DNA of 64,000 bases from the NCBI RefSeq assembly GCF_900112755.1, contig NZ_FOMW01000001.1, positions 415,183 to 479,182 of the forward strand. The letters run 5' to 3'. The position numbers were made by a program, and so were the translations under genes. Source of the DNA: Sulfitobacter brevis (GTDB taxonomy: Bacteria; Pseudomonadota; Alphaproteobacteria; Rhodobacterales; Rhodobacteraceae). The notes beneath the pieces were generated by a model. The model saw only the letters and a list, made by a program, of their open reading frames with translations, had not been told where the DNA came from and did not search any database. Shown in pieces: positions 29,763 through 39,443 of the stretch; within the stretch, counting starts at the first letter, position 1, and every line of letters starts with the position of its first letter.

Positions 29763-32453
29763 TCATAGCGATAAAAGCTTGCATCGCAAATGAACGGGGG
29801 GGGGATCGCTGGAAATGGTCAGCGCATAATCTTCGACTTCCCCGTCAAATACTGTGTTCAAGCCTGTATTGTCAGTCGACCAGCGGAACCGCGCGAATGT
29901 AGGTGCTGTGGTCGCTCCGGCAGGAACCGCGACCTCGAATGTAATTGATCGGTCCGTGGTGCCGTCTTTATCCAGTGGATCCCCGTCTTGCAGGTTCAGC
30001 GCCACCTGTTCGCCGGCTTGATTGAAAGTTCCGTCTCCGTTGAAATCGATGAACGCCTGCAAGTACGCGTTTTTTTCTGGCAAAGTGCCCAAGTCATTCA
30101 CAGAAACGGTTATCTGAGAAAAGCCGCCTCGGTAGAGCGTTGGCATGACGACACCGTCTTCATCGTCGCCACCGTCAAGATCGTCGCCCGTTGCGGTCGC
30201 GCTGTTTTGTGCCAGAATATCGATGTCAGGCGGAACGGTCCCAAGATAGATTTCAGGTGCGCCCAGCCCCTCGATAATATGTTGGGGATCGCCGTAACTT
30301 GCCGGTGCATCCCCCCGGTCAGCATCGGGGGGTGTCTTAATGGTGATCGAATAGTCTTCGACCTCTCCATCAGCCACAGTAGAGATCGCGTTGGCGGCGG
30401 CAATCGAAGACCATCTCAGCCGCGCAAACGTCGGGGTGAGTACTGCCGTAATCGGGACCGAAACTGCAAAAGAAATCTGACCGTTGGCCACCCCATCGAG
30501 ATCTTGCGCGCCACCGTCCTGAATATCCGTCGCGACCTGATCGCCAAGCGAAAGAAATGTTCCGTCTCCACCGAAATCGATAAATGCCTGCAGACGCCCG
30601 CTGCCCGGGTTGGGTTCGTGCACCTCAACTGTTACCGTTCGCGTCAAATCGCCGTAAAGCTGTGGGAACGTTTCGTCGCTCTCGTCATCCTTACCATCCA
30701 AGTCATCTCCGCTAGCATCCACACTATGCTGAGTAGATCCGTCACCATCCCCGTTGAGCGGACCGATCCAATAACTCGCGGTGTTCGCATGCTGGGGGTC
30801 GCCGTAGGTGACCGGTGCGTCACCTCGATCAGGGCCCGAGCCTGCGTAAATTGTCGTGGGGTCATCCCGACCATCGCCAGGGCCATTGGACGCTACCCCG
30901 TCGCCATCTCCAGGGTTTTCGGAATCTGACAAGTCTGAAACCGTCGTGCCCCCCGGGGTTTCTGCGGTTACCTCGGCCTGGTTACTGATCGTGGTATCCA
31001 AATCCGCGGGCACCAACGTATATGTTGCTGTATAGAAAGCGCGTTCGCCTACCAGAAGCGTTCCTTCAGGTGACAGCGCGCTAGCCGCCTGAAAGGTGAT
31101 GACCGGCGGGATGCCAGCGCCGCTGAACTGAGTTTCAGCGAGTTGGACGTTCGTCAGATCAACGTTGCCAAAGTTTTCAGCAGTGAAAACATATGCAATT
31201 GTTTCGCCCGCATCGGCATATCCATTTAAATTCGTATCGACGAGCGTCGCAAGCTTCAGTAGCCCGACCGACCCCACATCGATAGAGACTTGGGCGGGAG
31301 CTGAGTATGCGATCGGCTCGCCCGGTAGCTTTACTGGCGTTTCAAACCGGTAGTTGATCGCAGTCGGTCCTGCAAAGAAAGCCGCGAACGGTGTAAACGT
31401 CAATTCGCCCGTTAAGTCTTCGTAGGACCATGTTCCTTCCCCGAGCACATCAAAACCTATTCGATGCCCTTCCGCATCAAATACAAGGTTGAAAGCCCCG
31501 CTTGGTGGAATGAGGTCAATCGCCTGTTTCGCGTACTCGCTGGGCTGCAGGCTGTTATTGGCGGGCGGATTATTGTTCTCGGTCGCGACGCTGTCATTGA
31601 ATAGAATATTCAGCACAACCGGTTCGCCCAGCACCTGCTCTTTGACGTCATTCTGTAAGACGGGCGCCTTGAAGTCGGCACATCGCAGGTCATATGTCTG
31701 GCAAGGATTGTAAGTCGGGTTCGCCACCCGGACTAAAAAACCGGAATTCGCGGTACGACCAAAGCTGAAAGTCGAGGTTTGCGGATAGGAAATTTCCAAT
31801 CCGGAAACCGGTTCATTAAAATATTGCTGATCACCCGCGAGATAGAAGACTTCGGTGCCCAAATTGGCATCAGGTCCCTCGATGTATCCGCGGTAGGTTG
31901 TGGCTGATTTATCAATCCGGACGTACTCTACCGTACCGTCACAGATCTCCACATAAACCTGTTCGTTCGCGGGACCGTCGATATCGTTAATCTGGATATG
32001 TACATCCGCGATGACCGGCACGCCCCCGCTGTTGGTGCCGAGGTTATAGGTGCCCGCCTGGTAAATGTGGAAATCCACAAAATGCGGATCTTGGTTTACC
32101 GATGTAATCTGGATCTGGTTATTGCCTGTGGCGAAGGTGTGGTTCAACGCTGTTGAAGTCATGACGGCGACAATATCAACGGATGCCCCTGACACAGTGC
32201 CAGCATTGGTCCATAGCGCCCTTTTCCCGATGCCAGCGCCTGTGACAGTCGGATTGCCCACGGGATTGAGTATCAACTGTTGGGCATTCCCTGTGCTTCC
32301 CAAGATCGTAAAAACAACGAATGATACAAGCAGGCAGAACGCCCTTAGAAAGCCCGAAAATTGCGTGCCAACTGACTGTGGGCCTAGACTTTTGCGCGCA
32401 GCACGACCCAACATCCCCCTAGCCGCCTTGCAACTTGCTCCCCACATATTCAT
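29763..32453 (-). CDS. N-terminal part of a split giant secreted surface protein (CshA-like, DUF11-like, two GEVED domains)
   Basis: About 896 residues. A basic N-terminus and hydrophobic stretch (FLRAFCLLVSFVVFTILG) end in a likely cleavage site before AQQLILNP, indicating Sec export. Then come a beta-rich N-domain, a CshA-fibril-like repeat (GTWSYEDLTGELTFTP, about residue 345), a DUF11-like domain (about 400-510) and two GEVED domains, each opening with DRGDAP and closing with DGEVEDY (about 545-700 and 705-885). Asp-rich DxDxDG-like motifs suggest calcium binding. The frame then stops 13 codons after a nine-C tract, while the downstream frame continues the architecture. ATG at 32453 or 32447 are both possible starts; a TTG at 32462 is less likely. 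Codon use looks less GC-rich than in the neighbours, hinting at transfer. Confidence 0.82.
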   Translation of the reverse strand: MNMWGASCKAARGMLGRAARKSLGPQSVGTQFSGFLRAFCLLVSFVVFTILGSTGNAQQLILNPVGNPTVTGAGIGKRALWTNAGTVSGASVDIVAVMTSTALNHTFATGNNQIQITSVNQDPHFVDFHIYQAGTYNLGTNSGGVPVIADVHIQINDIDGPANEQVYVEICDGTVEYVRIDKSATTYRGYIEGPDANLGTEVFYLAGDQQYFNEPVSGLEISYPQTSTFSFGRTANSGFLVRVANPTYNPCQTYDLRCADFKAPVLQNDVKEQVLGEPVVLNILFNDSVATENNNPPANNSLQPSEYAKQAIDLIPPSGAFNLVFDAEGHRIGFDVLGEGTWSYEDLTGELTFTPFAAFFAGPTAINYRFETPVKLPGEPIAYSAPAQVSIDVGSVGLLKLATLVDTNLNGYADAGETIAYVFTAENFGNVDLTNVQLAETQFSGAGIPPVITFQAASALSPEGTLLVGERAFYTATYTLVPADLDTTISNQAEVTAETPGGTTVSDLSDSENPGDGDGVASNGPGDGRDDPTTIYAGSGPDRGDAPVTYGDPQHANTASYWIGPLNGDGDGSTQHSVDASGDDLDGKDDESDETFPQLYGDLTRTVTVEVHEPNPGSGRLQAFIDFGGDGTFLSLGDQVATDIQDGGAQDLDGVANGQISFAVSVPITAVLTPTFARLRWSSIAAANAISTVADGEVEDYSITIKTPPDADRGDAPASYGDPQHIIEGLGAPEIYLGTVPPDIDILAQNSATATGDDLDGGDDEDGVVMPTLYRGGFSQITVSVNDLGTLPEKNAYLQAFIDFNGDGTFNQAGEQVALNLQDGDPLDKDGTTDRSITFEVAVPAGATTAPTFARFRWSTDNTGLNTVFDGEVEDYALTISSDPPPVHLRCKLLSL
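29796..29804 (-). repeat. Nine-C homopolymer tract at the frame break of the surface protein
   Basis: Nine G on the plus strand, hence nine C on the coding strand. With nine, the upstream frame ends 13 codons later at 29763-29765. With eight, GAT-CCC-CCC-CCG-TTC joins it to the downstream frame with no stop. Such tracts change length by slipped-strand mispairing. Confidence 0.85.
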
Positions 32454-33090
32454 CACTTCCAATCATCAGTCACACCAAGCAACCATTGGGTAGATATCTT
32501 AAAAATTGATTACAGTTTCCTCTCGCCCCATAGGTAGGGGGCATATGCTTTCGAGATTTGCGGAGTAAATTACTCCTTTACAGATGCGGCAACGACCGGA
32601 TGGCTTTCGCAGGTTATCTCCCAGTAAAGTGAATCTTAGTCAGCGTCCGTACGCCTTCAGAAATCCCTTTGCGGGTCCGGAGCGGGCTTACGAGCGCGCG
32701 TTAGTGCCGCGACGTGAGTTCACATTTTGGGTGCGCAGTCGGCCTTCGACGTCAACTGGCAGGGGAAAGCGCCGCGTTGTCGAGAGGCCCAACTTTCCAA
32801 CCCGCGCTTCAAGATCGCGGAAGGTTGATATGCGGCAGATTAGCTCTGTTCGGCCGATCAGTTAAGTGCTGCACCCACAGGGACTATTCCAAGCGCGACA
32901 ACGGCTAAAGCGTTTCGCCCGCTTTTATAAAATCTAATAGGAAGCAATTCAGTCGTCAGCGATCCGCGCAAATTTATGAAACTGCGCATTCTCTTCGAGC
33001 TCTACGAGTATGCCATTTTCACGCAGTCAGCACGGGGACGGTCCACCTGCCCTGTACAGCTCGGAAGTTCCAATTATCCAAGCAAGAGCA
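32454..33090. other. 637-base region without a recognised gene
   Basis: Lies between the start of the surface-protein gene and the end of gshB. It is more A/T-rich in places than the genes around it and holds a 15-base palindrome at 32562-32576. The open frames in it are short, lack good ribosome-binding sites and resemble no family I know. It presumably includes the surface-gene promoter. Confidence 0.5.
32562..32576. promoter_or_regulatory. Perfect 15-base palindrome upstream of the surface-protein gene
   Basis: GGAGTAA-A-TTACTCC, two perfect seven-base arms about one central base, about 110 bases before the start codon. It looks like an operator for a dimeric regulator; the regulator is unknown. 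Confidence 0.45.
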
Positions 33091-34026
33091 TCAGTTAAGT
33101 TTGGCTTCAATACTTAACCAGATTCTCTCAGCGATGTTTACGCCATCGAAACGTTCAAGCTCCTGAATGCCGGTCGGCGACGTCACGTTGATCTCGGTCA
33201 GATAATCACCGATCACATCAATTCCGACAAACACCTGCCCGCGCTCCTTAAGCAGCGGCCCGATTGCAGCACAAATCTCCTGATCGCGCGACGTTAGTCC
33301 GACCTTCTCCGGCCGCCCCCCTACATGCATGTTCGAGCGTGTCTCACCCTCGGCCGGGACGCGGTTGATCGCGCCAACAGCCTCGCCGTCCACCAGGATC
33401 ACCCGTTTGTCGCCCTTGGAAACAGCTGGCAAGAATTTCTGTACGATCAAAGGTTCGCGGCTAAAGCTGGTGAAAAGCTCATGCAGAGATGACAAGTTGC
33501 GATCGTTGGCATCCAGACGAAAGACGCCAGCCCCGCCGTTACCATAAAGCGGTTTGAGGATAACGTCGCCATGCTTGGCTTTGAACGCTTTGATCGTCGC
33601 AAGATCGCGGGCGATTGTTGTCGGCGGCGTCAGCTCAGGGAAATCGAGGACAAGCAGCTTTTCAGGGAAATTACGCACCCAGAACGGGTCGTTGACCACC
33701 AAAGTCGTCGTCTTCAACCGATCCAGCAGATGTGTCGAAGTGATGTAATTCATGTCAAAGGGCGGATCCTGCCGCAGCCAGACAACATCAAAATCGGCCA
33801 GATTCACTTCCCGCTCCGGCCCGAGCTGGGCATGATCGCCCTGCACCCGCTGAACAGTAAAATCGTGACCGCGCGCCGTGATCACGCCCTCTTGGTAGGC
33901 AAGATGATCCGGGGTGTAGAAGAAAAGTGTGTGGCCCCGCGCCTGCGCTTCTTCGGCAAGCCGGAAGCTGCTATCCGCGTTGATGTTAACGTCCCCGATC
34001 GGGTCCATCTGAAAGGCGATTTTCAT
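33091..34026 (-). CDS. gshB: Glutathione synthetase
   Basis: 311 residues, ATP-grasp ligase adding glycine to gamma-glutamylcysteine. Conserved: [21 protein letters not shown] at the start, [32 protein letters not shown] (grasp loop), and a closing [15 protein letters not shown]. Length is normal. It lies 58 bases after yraN in the rsmI-yraN-gshB run. Confidence 0.97.
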   Translation of the reverse strand: MKIAFQMDPIGDVNINADSSFRLAEEAQARGHTLFFYTPDHLAYQEGVITARGHDFTVQRVQGDHAQLGPEREVNLADFDVVWLRQDPPFDMNYITSTHLLDRLKTTTLVVNDPFWVRNFPEKLLVLDFPELTPPTTIARDLATIKAFKAKHGDVILKPLYGNGGAGVFRLDANDRNLSSLHELFTSFSREPLIVQKFLPAVSKGDKRVILVDGEAVGAINRVPAEGETRSNMHVGGRPEKVGLTSRDQEICAAIGPLLKERGQVFVGIDVIGDYLTEINVTSPTGIQELERFDGVNIAERIWLSIEAKLN

Positions 34027-34084
34027 GGCACACTCCCTGCTGCTTGCCCACTAGATGGCGCAGCGGGCACTCAGGTGCAATGGT

Positions 34085-34477
34085 TCAGCAGTGTCCGAAA
34101 GCATTTTCGATGATCTGGGTCTGGCCCGCCCCGTCCACAATCGCCACATCAAAGCGTACATCGGTCAAAGACCCCGCGGGTTCGCCACCAAGATATTCTT
34201 CAGCAGCAGCATAGATACGGCGCATCTGCCGGACCGTCAGGCTTTCTGCGGCTCTGGCAAAACTCCGGCTTTGCTTGACCTCAACAAATATCAACCCGGC
34301 ACCGTCTCGCAGAATCAGGTCAATCTCGCCCTGCCGGCCCCGCCACCTACGCCGCGCGATCGCAAAGCCGCGGCGCTCATAATCCTGTGCAACGCGGTGC
34401 TCGGCAGAGAGGCCCGCTTGATACGCCATCTCACCGCGATGGCGCTTTTGGTCCGAAGCTGCCTGTCTCACGGTCAT
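34085..34477 (-). CDS. YraN family protein (UPF0102), putative PD-(D/E)xK nuclease fold
   Basis: 130 residues. The endonuclease-like core has the GEIDLIL...IFVEVKQS pattern (about residues 50-70), with Asp, Glu and Lys positioned as in Holliday-junction-resolvase-like folds. The biological role of the family is not settled. It overlaps rsmI by four bases (ATGA), its usual neighbour. Confidence 0.92.
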   Translation of the reverse strand: MTVRQAASDQKRHRGEMAYQAGLSAEHRVAQDYERRGFAIARRRWRGRQGEIDLILRDGAGLIFVEVKQSRSFARAAESLTVRQMRRIYAAAEEYLGGEPAGSLTDVRFDVAIVDGAGQTQIIENAFGHC

Positions 34478-35358
34478 TCTGCGTCCTTTCCCAATGTCAG
34501 CGCCGCCTGATAAACTTTGCGCCGCGGCAAATCATGCGCGCGCGCCACTAGATCGACTGCATCGCGCATCGAGAGATCCTGCAATGCGTTTTGCAAAGCT
34601 GACGTTATATCATCTTCCTTAACCGGAGCTGAACGCCCCCGGTCAATCAGAACAACAACTTCGCCTTTGGGCGTAATCTCGGCATAGCGCGCAGCCAGCG
34701 TGGCAAGATCGTCGCGGCGAACCTCCTCAAATTTCTTGGTAAGTTCGCGGCACATTGCCGCTTGCCTGTCCGCACCGAAAACCTCAGCCGCATCGCGCAA
34801 CATTGCGCCGAGGCGCTTGGGCGATTCGTAAAACACCAAAGTACCGGGAACTTCCGTCAGTTTTTCCATCGCAGTGCGACGGGCCGTTTTGGCATTCGGC
34901 AAAAATCCCGCGAAAAAGAACGCGTCTGTCGGCAATCCGCCTAACGCCAACGCAGTCAGCACAGCGGAAGGGCCCGGCGCACAGGTGACCAAATGGCCTT
35001 CGCGCCCGGCCAGGCGGGCAAGCTCGAAACCGGGGTCCGCGATCAGCGGCATCCCAGCCTCCGAGGCATAGGCCACCGATTTTCCCTGCGCAATCTGTGC
35101 GACAAGCTTTGCCTGCGCGCCATCACCGCTGTGATCATGCAGCGCCGTGATCCGCCGCCCGTCCAGCGGCACGCCGTGGATTTCCATCAACCGGCGCAGG
35201 CTGCGGGTGTCCTCGGCGGCCAGCACATCGGCAGACGCCAGCACATCGAGCGCCCTGAGGGTGATATCGCGCGCGGTGCCGATCGGCACGCCCACAAGAT
35301 ACAGCCCTGGCGCGAGGTTAGACTTTTGATGATTCAATGCTGGACCCGCCTTTCGCAC
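34474..35358 (-). CDS. rsmI: 16S rRNA (cytidine-1402-2'-O)-methyltransferase
   Basis: 294 residues with the tetrapyrrole-methylase fold: LYLVGVPIGTARDITLRAL at the start, VLAAEDTRSLRRLM, SEAGMPLIADPG, and FVxFxPxxxKTARR-like FFAGFLPNAKTARR. It methylates the ribose of C1402 in the decoding centre together with RsmH. It begins with GTG at 35358. Divergent from lppC, the usual arrangement in this group. Confidence 0.95.
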   Translation of the reverse strand: MRKAGPALNHQKSNLAPGLYLVGVPIGTARDITLRALDVLASADVLAAEDTRSLRRLMEIHGVPLDGRRITALHDHSGDGAQAKLVAQIAQGKSVAYASEAGMPLIADPGFELARLAGREGHLVTCAPGPSAVLTALALGGLPTDAFFFAGFLPNAKTARRTAMEKLTEVPGTLVFYESPKRLGAMLRDAAEVFGADRQAAMCRELTKKFEEVRRDDLATLAARYAEITPKGEVVVLIDRGRSAPVKEDDITSALQNALQDLSMRDAVDLVARAHDLPRRKVYQAALTLGKDAE

Positions 35359-35427
35359 ACACTATGATTGCAGCATACAAAAGAACAGCGCCTTGCCGCT
35401 GGAAACACCCAGGGGAGTGAATTCACG

Positions 35428-36612
35428 ATGATTGCCTTTTTCGATGCTGGCCGCAGCAAGTTGCGGCTTTTTCTATTGCCCTTGTTTGCGCTAATTCTTG
35501 CGGCATGTGAACCTATTGCCTTGGGTGGCATCGCGGGCTCCGGCGGGCCGAAAATCGATACATCGGTGCCGGTTCCGGTCGCTCTACTGATCCCGCGCGG
35601 CGGCTCGGCGAATGATAACCTGCTCGCGGAGAACCTTGAAAACGCAGCACGTTTGGCGATGCGGGACCTCAATGGCGTCGAGATTGATCTGCGGGTTTAT
35701 GCCACGGCTGGCAACCCCGCTACTGCTGCGAGCATGGCGTCCAAAGCGGTGAGTGAAGGCGCGAAGATTATTCTTGGTCCGGTTTACGGCGAAGAGGCGA
35801 ATGCGGCGGGTGTCGCCGTGGCGGCTCAAGGCGTCAACGTGATGTCCTTTTCCAACAACCCGACCATCGCTGGCGGCAACGTTTTCGTGCTCGGGCCTAC
35901 CTTCGAGAACACCGCGAACCGGCTCGTCGGCTATGCCAAGCGCACCGGAAAAGACCGTATCGTCATCCTGCATGGGCAGGATATCGCTGGTCAATTGGGC
36001 CGCAACGCCATCCAGTCTGCGATCACCGCCAACCGCGCCACACTTGCAGGCACAGTTGATTACGCGCTGAGCCAGGAGTCGGTCACGGCTGCTGTGCCGC
36101 GGGTCAAGGCGGCGATTGAAAGCGGCGGCGGCAATGCGCTGTTCCTGACCACTCCGTCCTCCAGCGCCCTGCCGTTGTTTGCTGAACTCCTTCCCCAAGC
36201 AGGCATCCAGACGGCCAGCACTCAGTTCATCGGCTTGACCCGTTGGGATCTACCACCAGAAACACTAAGCTTGGCGGGGCTTCAGGGTGGGTGGTTTGCC
36301 CTGCCGGACACCTCAGCCTCCGGCGTATTCAACCAGCGCTACAGCACTGCCTATGGCAGTTCGCCACATCCTTTGGCCGGTCTGGCCTTCGACGGGATCG
36401 CCGCTATCGGTGCTTTGGTGAAAACCGGCAAGGCTTCTGCGCTAACCGGGGCATCTATCACCCAAGGTGCGGGCTTCCGGGGCGCCAGCGGCATCTTCCG
36501 GATGCGCCGTGACGGCACCAATGAACGCGGTCTTGCCATTGCCACCATCCGCGACCGTCGCGTTGTCGTGATTGATGCGGCTCCTGCTTCCTTCGGAGGC
36601 GCCGGTTTCTGA
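35428..36612 (+). CDS. Penicillin-binding protein activator, LppC/LpoA-like lipoprotein
   Basis: 394 residues. A lipoprotein signal peptide with lipobox LILAAC (Cys about residue 27) precedes a type-1 periplasmic-binding-like fold: VPVALLIPRGGSANDN, then ARLAMRDLNGVEIDLRVY and KIILGPVYGEEANAAG. LppC/LpoA family proteins are outer-membrane lipoproteins that activate class A penicillin-binding proteins; here the C-terminal domain alone is present. The start at 35428 has AGGGGAG upstream. It is followed by glnD, which may overlap its end. Confidence 0.9.
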   Translation: MIAFFDAGRSKLRLFLLPLFALILAACEPIALGGIAGSGGPKIDTSVPVPVALLIPRGGSANDNLLAENLENAARLAMRDLNGVEIDLRVYATAGNPATAASMASKAVSEGAKIILGPVYGEEANAAGVAVAAQGVNVMSFSNNPTIAGGNVFVLGPTFENTANRLVGYAKRTGKDRIVILHGQDIAGQLGRNAIQSAITANRATLAGTVDYALSQESVTAAVPRVKAAIESGGGNALFLTTPSSSALPLFAELLPQAGIQTASTQFIGLTRWDLPPETLSLAGLQGGWFALPDTSASGVFNQRYSTAYGSSPHPLAGLAFDGIAAIGALVKTGKASALTGASITQGAGFRGASGIFRMRRDGTNERGLAIATIRDRRVVVIDAAPASFGGAGF

Positions 36613-39397
36613 ATTGGCCCCTTTAAAACTGAAAACCCAGCCAAACGCGGAGGAGTTCCCTTCGCGTTTGGTCTGTGCCCCCGAGCTTATTTTTGATGCC
36701 GACGCCGTGCGCGAGGCCATCATCATCGCCTGCGCCGATCTGCAGAACAGCGAATTGCGCGCCGCCGCGGTAGACATCCTGTCCCAAGCCCAAAAGAACG
36801 GACGCGCCGAGATTGCGCGCGGGTTCGCCGCCGCCCCCTTTGATGCGCGGGCGATGACGCGGGCCTATACCTACCTGACCGACCACCTCGTGCGGGAATC
36901 GCTGATGGTCGCGGCGCAACTGCTGCACCCCAAACCGAACCCGACCGAAGGCGAGCGGCTTAGCGTCATTGGCGTTGGTGGGTATGGGCGCGGCGAAATG
37001 GCGCCATTCTCCGACGTCGATCTGCTGTTCCTGATCCCCTACAAAGCCACCGCATGGTCCGAGAGCGTCATTGAATCGATGCTCTATATCCTGTGGGACC
37101 TGAAGCTGAAGGTCGGCCACGCGACCCGCACGATCCGCGAATGTGTGCGTCTGGGCAGTGAGGATTTCACCATCCAGACCGCTCTGCTGGAGCATCGCCA
37201 TGTCGCAGGCGACACCGCCTTGGCGGAGGAGCTACAACAGACGCTCGAGAAGGAAATCTTCTCAGGCACAGGGCGCACCTTTATCGAAGCCAAGCTGGAA
37301 GAACGCGACGCGCGTCACCTCAAGCAAGGCGAGCGATATGTCGTGGAACCGAACGTAAAGGAAGGCAAAGGCGGATTGCGCGACCTGCACTCGTTGTTCT
37401 GGATTGCCAAGTTCATTTACCGCGTCGACCGGATTGTCGAACTGGTCGAAAAGCAGGTTTTCCGCCCTGAGGAGTTCGACACGTTCAAGGCCGCCGAGGA
37501 GTTCCTTTGGGCGGTGCGCGGACATTTGCATTTACTCAGTGGCCGCGCGACCGAACAGCTTACGTTTGATATGCAGGCTTCGGTCGCGACGGCGATGGGC
37601 TATCAAGATACCGGCGGGCGGCGCGGCGTTGAAGTTTTCATGCAGACGTACTTCCGCCATGCCACAGCGGTCGGTGATCTGACCCGCATTTTTCTCAGCA
37701 GTCTTGAGGCGATCCACGTCAAAGCCGAACCTTTGCTGGAAAGGATTTTTCGCCGCCGCCCACGGATCGGCACCGGCTATGTAGTCGTGCACAACCGCAT
37801 TGCCATTGCCGATAATGTTGCGTTTCTCTCAGACAAGCTCAACCTGCTGCGAATTTTCGAGGAAGCCCTGCGCACGGGTATGTTGATTCACCCCGAAGCG
37901 ATGCGGCTGATCAAAGCCAACCTGAAGCTCATCGATGAAGGCATGCGCCGCGACACCGAAGCACAAAACATCTTTTTCGATCTGCTGCTCAAACACGGCA
38001 ACCCCGAGCGGGCATTGCGGCGGATGAACGAGCTGGGAGTGCTGGGCGCTTTCATCCCCGAATTCGAGCCGATCGTCGCGATGATGCAGTTCAATATGTA
38101 TCACAGCTATACGGTCGACGAGCATATCATCCAGTGCATCGCCAACCTCGCCCGCATTGAAAAGGGCGAGCTGGAAGAATCACTTCCCGTAGCCTCTTCG
38201 ATCCTCAAGCGCGGGGTAAACCGTAAGGTGCTTTATGCCGCGCTTCTACTGCATGACATCGGCAAGGGGCGGCCCGAAGATCACTCGATCATCGGGGCCA
38301 AGATGGTCCGCAAGATGGGCCCGCGTCTGGGCATGAAGCGCGACGAGATTGACACTGTGGAATGGCTGGTGCGCTATCACCTGCTGATGTCCGATATGGC
38401 GCAGAAACGTGACATAGCCGACCCGCGCACCGTGCGGGATTTTGCAAAAGCGGTGCAGACCGTCAAACGGCTCGATCTGCTCTGCGTACTGACCGTCTGT
38501 GACATTCGTGGCGTGGGTCCCAATACATGGAACAACTGGAAAGCAACGCTGATCCGTGCGCTTTATCGCCAGACCCGCAAGGCGCTGGAAACAGGGCTAG
38601 AGGATCTAAACCGCGAGAATCGCGGTGCGGCGGCGAAAAAGGACCTCCGGCTCGCTCTGGCAGACTGGCCGCGCAAGGCGCTGCAGGCCGAAACCGCCCG
38701 CCACTACGAGCCCTATTGGCAAGGGCTTCATGTGACTGCACAGGTCGCCTTTGCCGAGTTGCTGCGCGATATCGGCAATGATGACGTGCGTATTGACCTA
38801 CACCCAGACGAAGACCGCGACGCCACCCGTGCCTGTTTTGTGATGGCCGACCACCCTGGCATATTCTCGCGCCTTGCTGGGGCGTTGGCGCTGGTCGGGG
38901 CCAATGTCGTCGACGCCCGCAGCTATACAACCAAGGACGGCTTTGTGACCGATGCTTTCTGGATTCAGGATGCCGAAGGTAATGCCTACGAAGCCTCCCG
39001 CCTGCCCCGCTTGCGCCAGATGATCGCCAAAACCCTGCGCGGCGAAGTCGTGGCCCGCGACGAGCTTAAGACCCGCGATAAGGTGAAAAAGCGCGAGAAG
39101 GCTTTCAGGGTGCCGACGCATATTACCTTCGACAACGAAGGCTCGGAAATCTACACCATCATCGAGGTCGATACCCGCGACCGCCCCGGCCTGCTCTATG
39201 ATCTGGCGCGCACACTGGCGGGGTCGAACGTCTATATCGCCAACGCGGTGATTGCGACTTATGGCGAACAGGTGGTTGATACCTTCTATGTCAAGGATAT
39301 GTTCGGTCTGAAATACTACTCCGAAAGCAAACAGCGCACGCTGGAAAAGCGTCTGCGCGAGGCCATCGCCGAAGGGGTCGAGCGGGCGGAGAAATAG
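36575..39397 (+). CDS. glnD: [Protein-PII] uridylyltransferase / uridylyl-removing enzyme
   Basis: About 940 residues. The nucleotidyltransferase domain has GVGGYGRGEMAPFSDVDLLF (about residues 130-150), an HD domain follows (LLHDIGKGRPEDHS, about 568) and two ACT domains sit at the C-terminus (about 745-830 and 855-935), which sense glutamine. Controls nitrogen metabolism by modifying PII proteins. The start is unclear: ATG at 36575 or TTG at 36572 would overlap the lppC end by about 40 bases, and the first 40 residues look unconserved, so a later start is possible. Confidence 0.95.
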   Translation: MRLLLPSEAPVSELAPLKLKTQPNAEEFPSRLVCAPELIFDADAVREAIIIACADLQNSELRAAAVDILSQAQKNGRAEIARGFAAAPFDARAMTRAYTYLTDHLVRESLMVAAQLLHPKPNPTEGERLSVIGVGGYGRGEMAPFSDVDLLFLIPYKATAWSESVIESMLYILWDLKLKVGHATRTIRECVRLGSEDFTIQTALLEHRHVAGDTALAEELQQTLEKEIFSGTGRTFIEAKLEERDARHLKQGERYVVEPNVKEGKGGLRDLHSLFWIAKFIYRVDRIVELVEKQVFRPEEFDTFKAAEEFLWAVRGHLHLLSGRATEQLTFDMQASVATAMGYQDTGGRRGVEVFMQTYFRHATAVGDLTRIFLSSLEAIHVKAEPLLERIFRRRPRIGTGYVVVHNRIAIADNVAFLSDKLNLLRIFEEALRTGMLIHPEAMRLIKANLKLIDEGMRRDTEAQNIFFDLLLKHGNPERALRRMNELGVLGAFIPEFEPIVAMMQFNMYHSYTVDEHIIQCIANLARIEKGELEESLPVASSILKRGVNRKVLYAALLLHDIGKGRPEDHSIIGAKMVRKMGPRLGMKRDEIDTVEWLVRYHLLMSDMAQKRDIADPRTVRDFAKAVQTVKRLDLLCVLTVCDIRGVGPNTWNNWKATLIRALYRQTRKALETGLEDLNRENRGAAAKKDLRLALADWPRKALQAETARHYEPYWQGLHVTAQVAFAELLRDIGNDDVRIDLHPDEDRDATRACFVMADHPGIFSRLAGALALVGANVVDARSYTTKDGFVTDAFWIQDAEGNAYEASRLPRLRQMIAKTLRGEVVARDELKTRDKVKKREKAFRVPTHITFDNEGSEIYTIIEVDTRDRPGLLYDLARTLAGSNVYIANAVIATYGEQVVDTFYVKDMFGLKYYSESKQRTLEKRLREAIAEGVERAEK

Positions 39398-39443
39398 CCC
39401 CGCCCTCAGAGGTGCAGGCACAGCAGGCAGGGATTTACAGGAT

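Noticed and set aside
32577..32865. Plus-strand open frame in the spacer before gshB
   Set aside because: Arg/Ser-rich translation without motifs, no ribosome-binding site, and composition of non-coding DNA.
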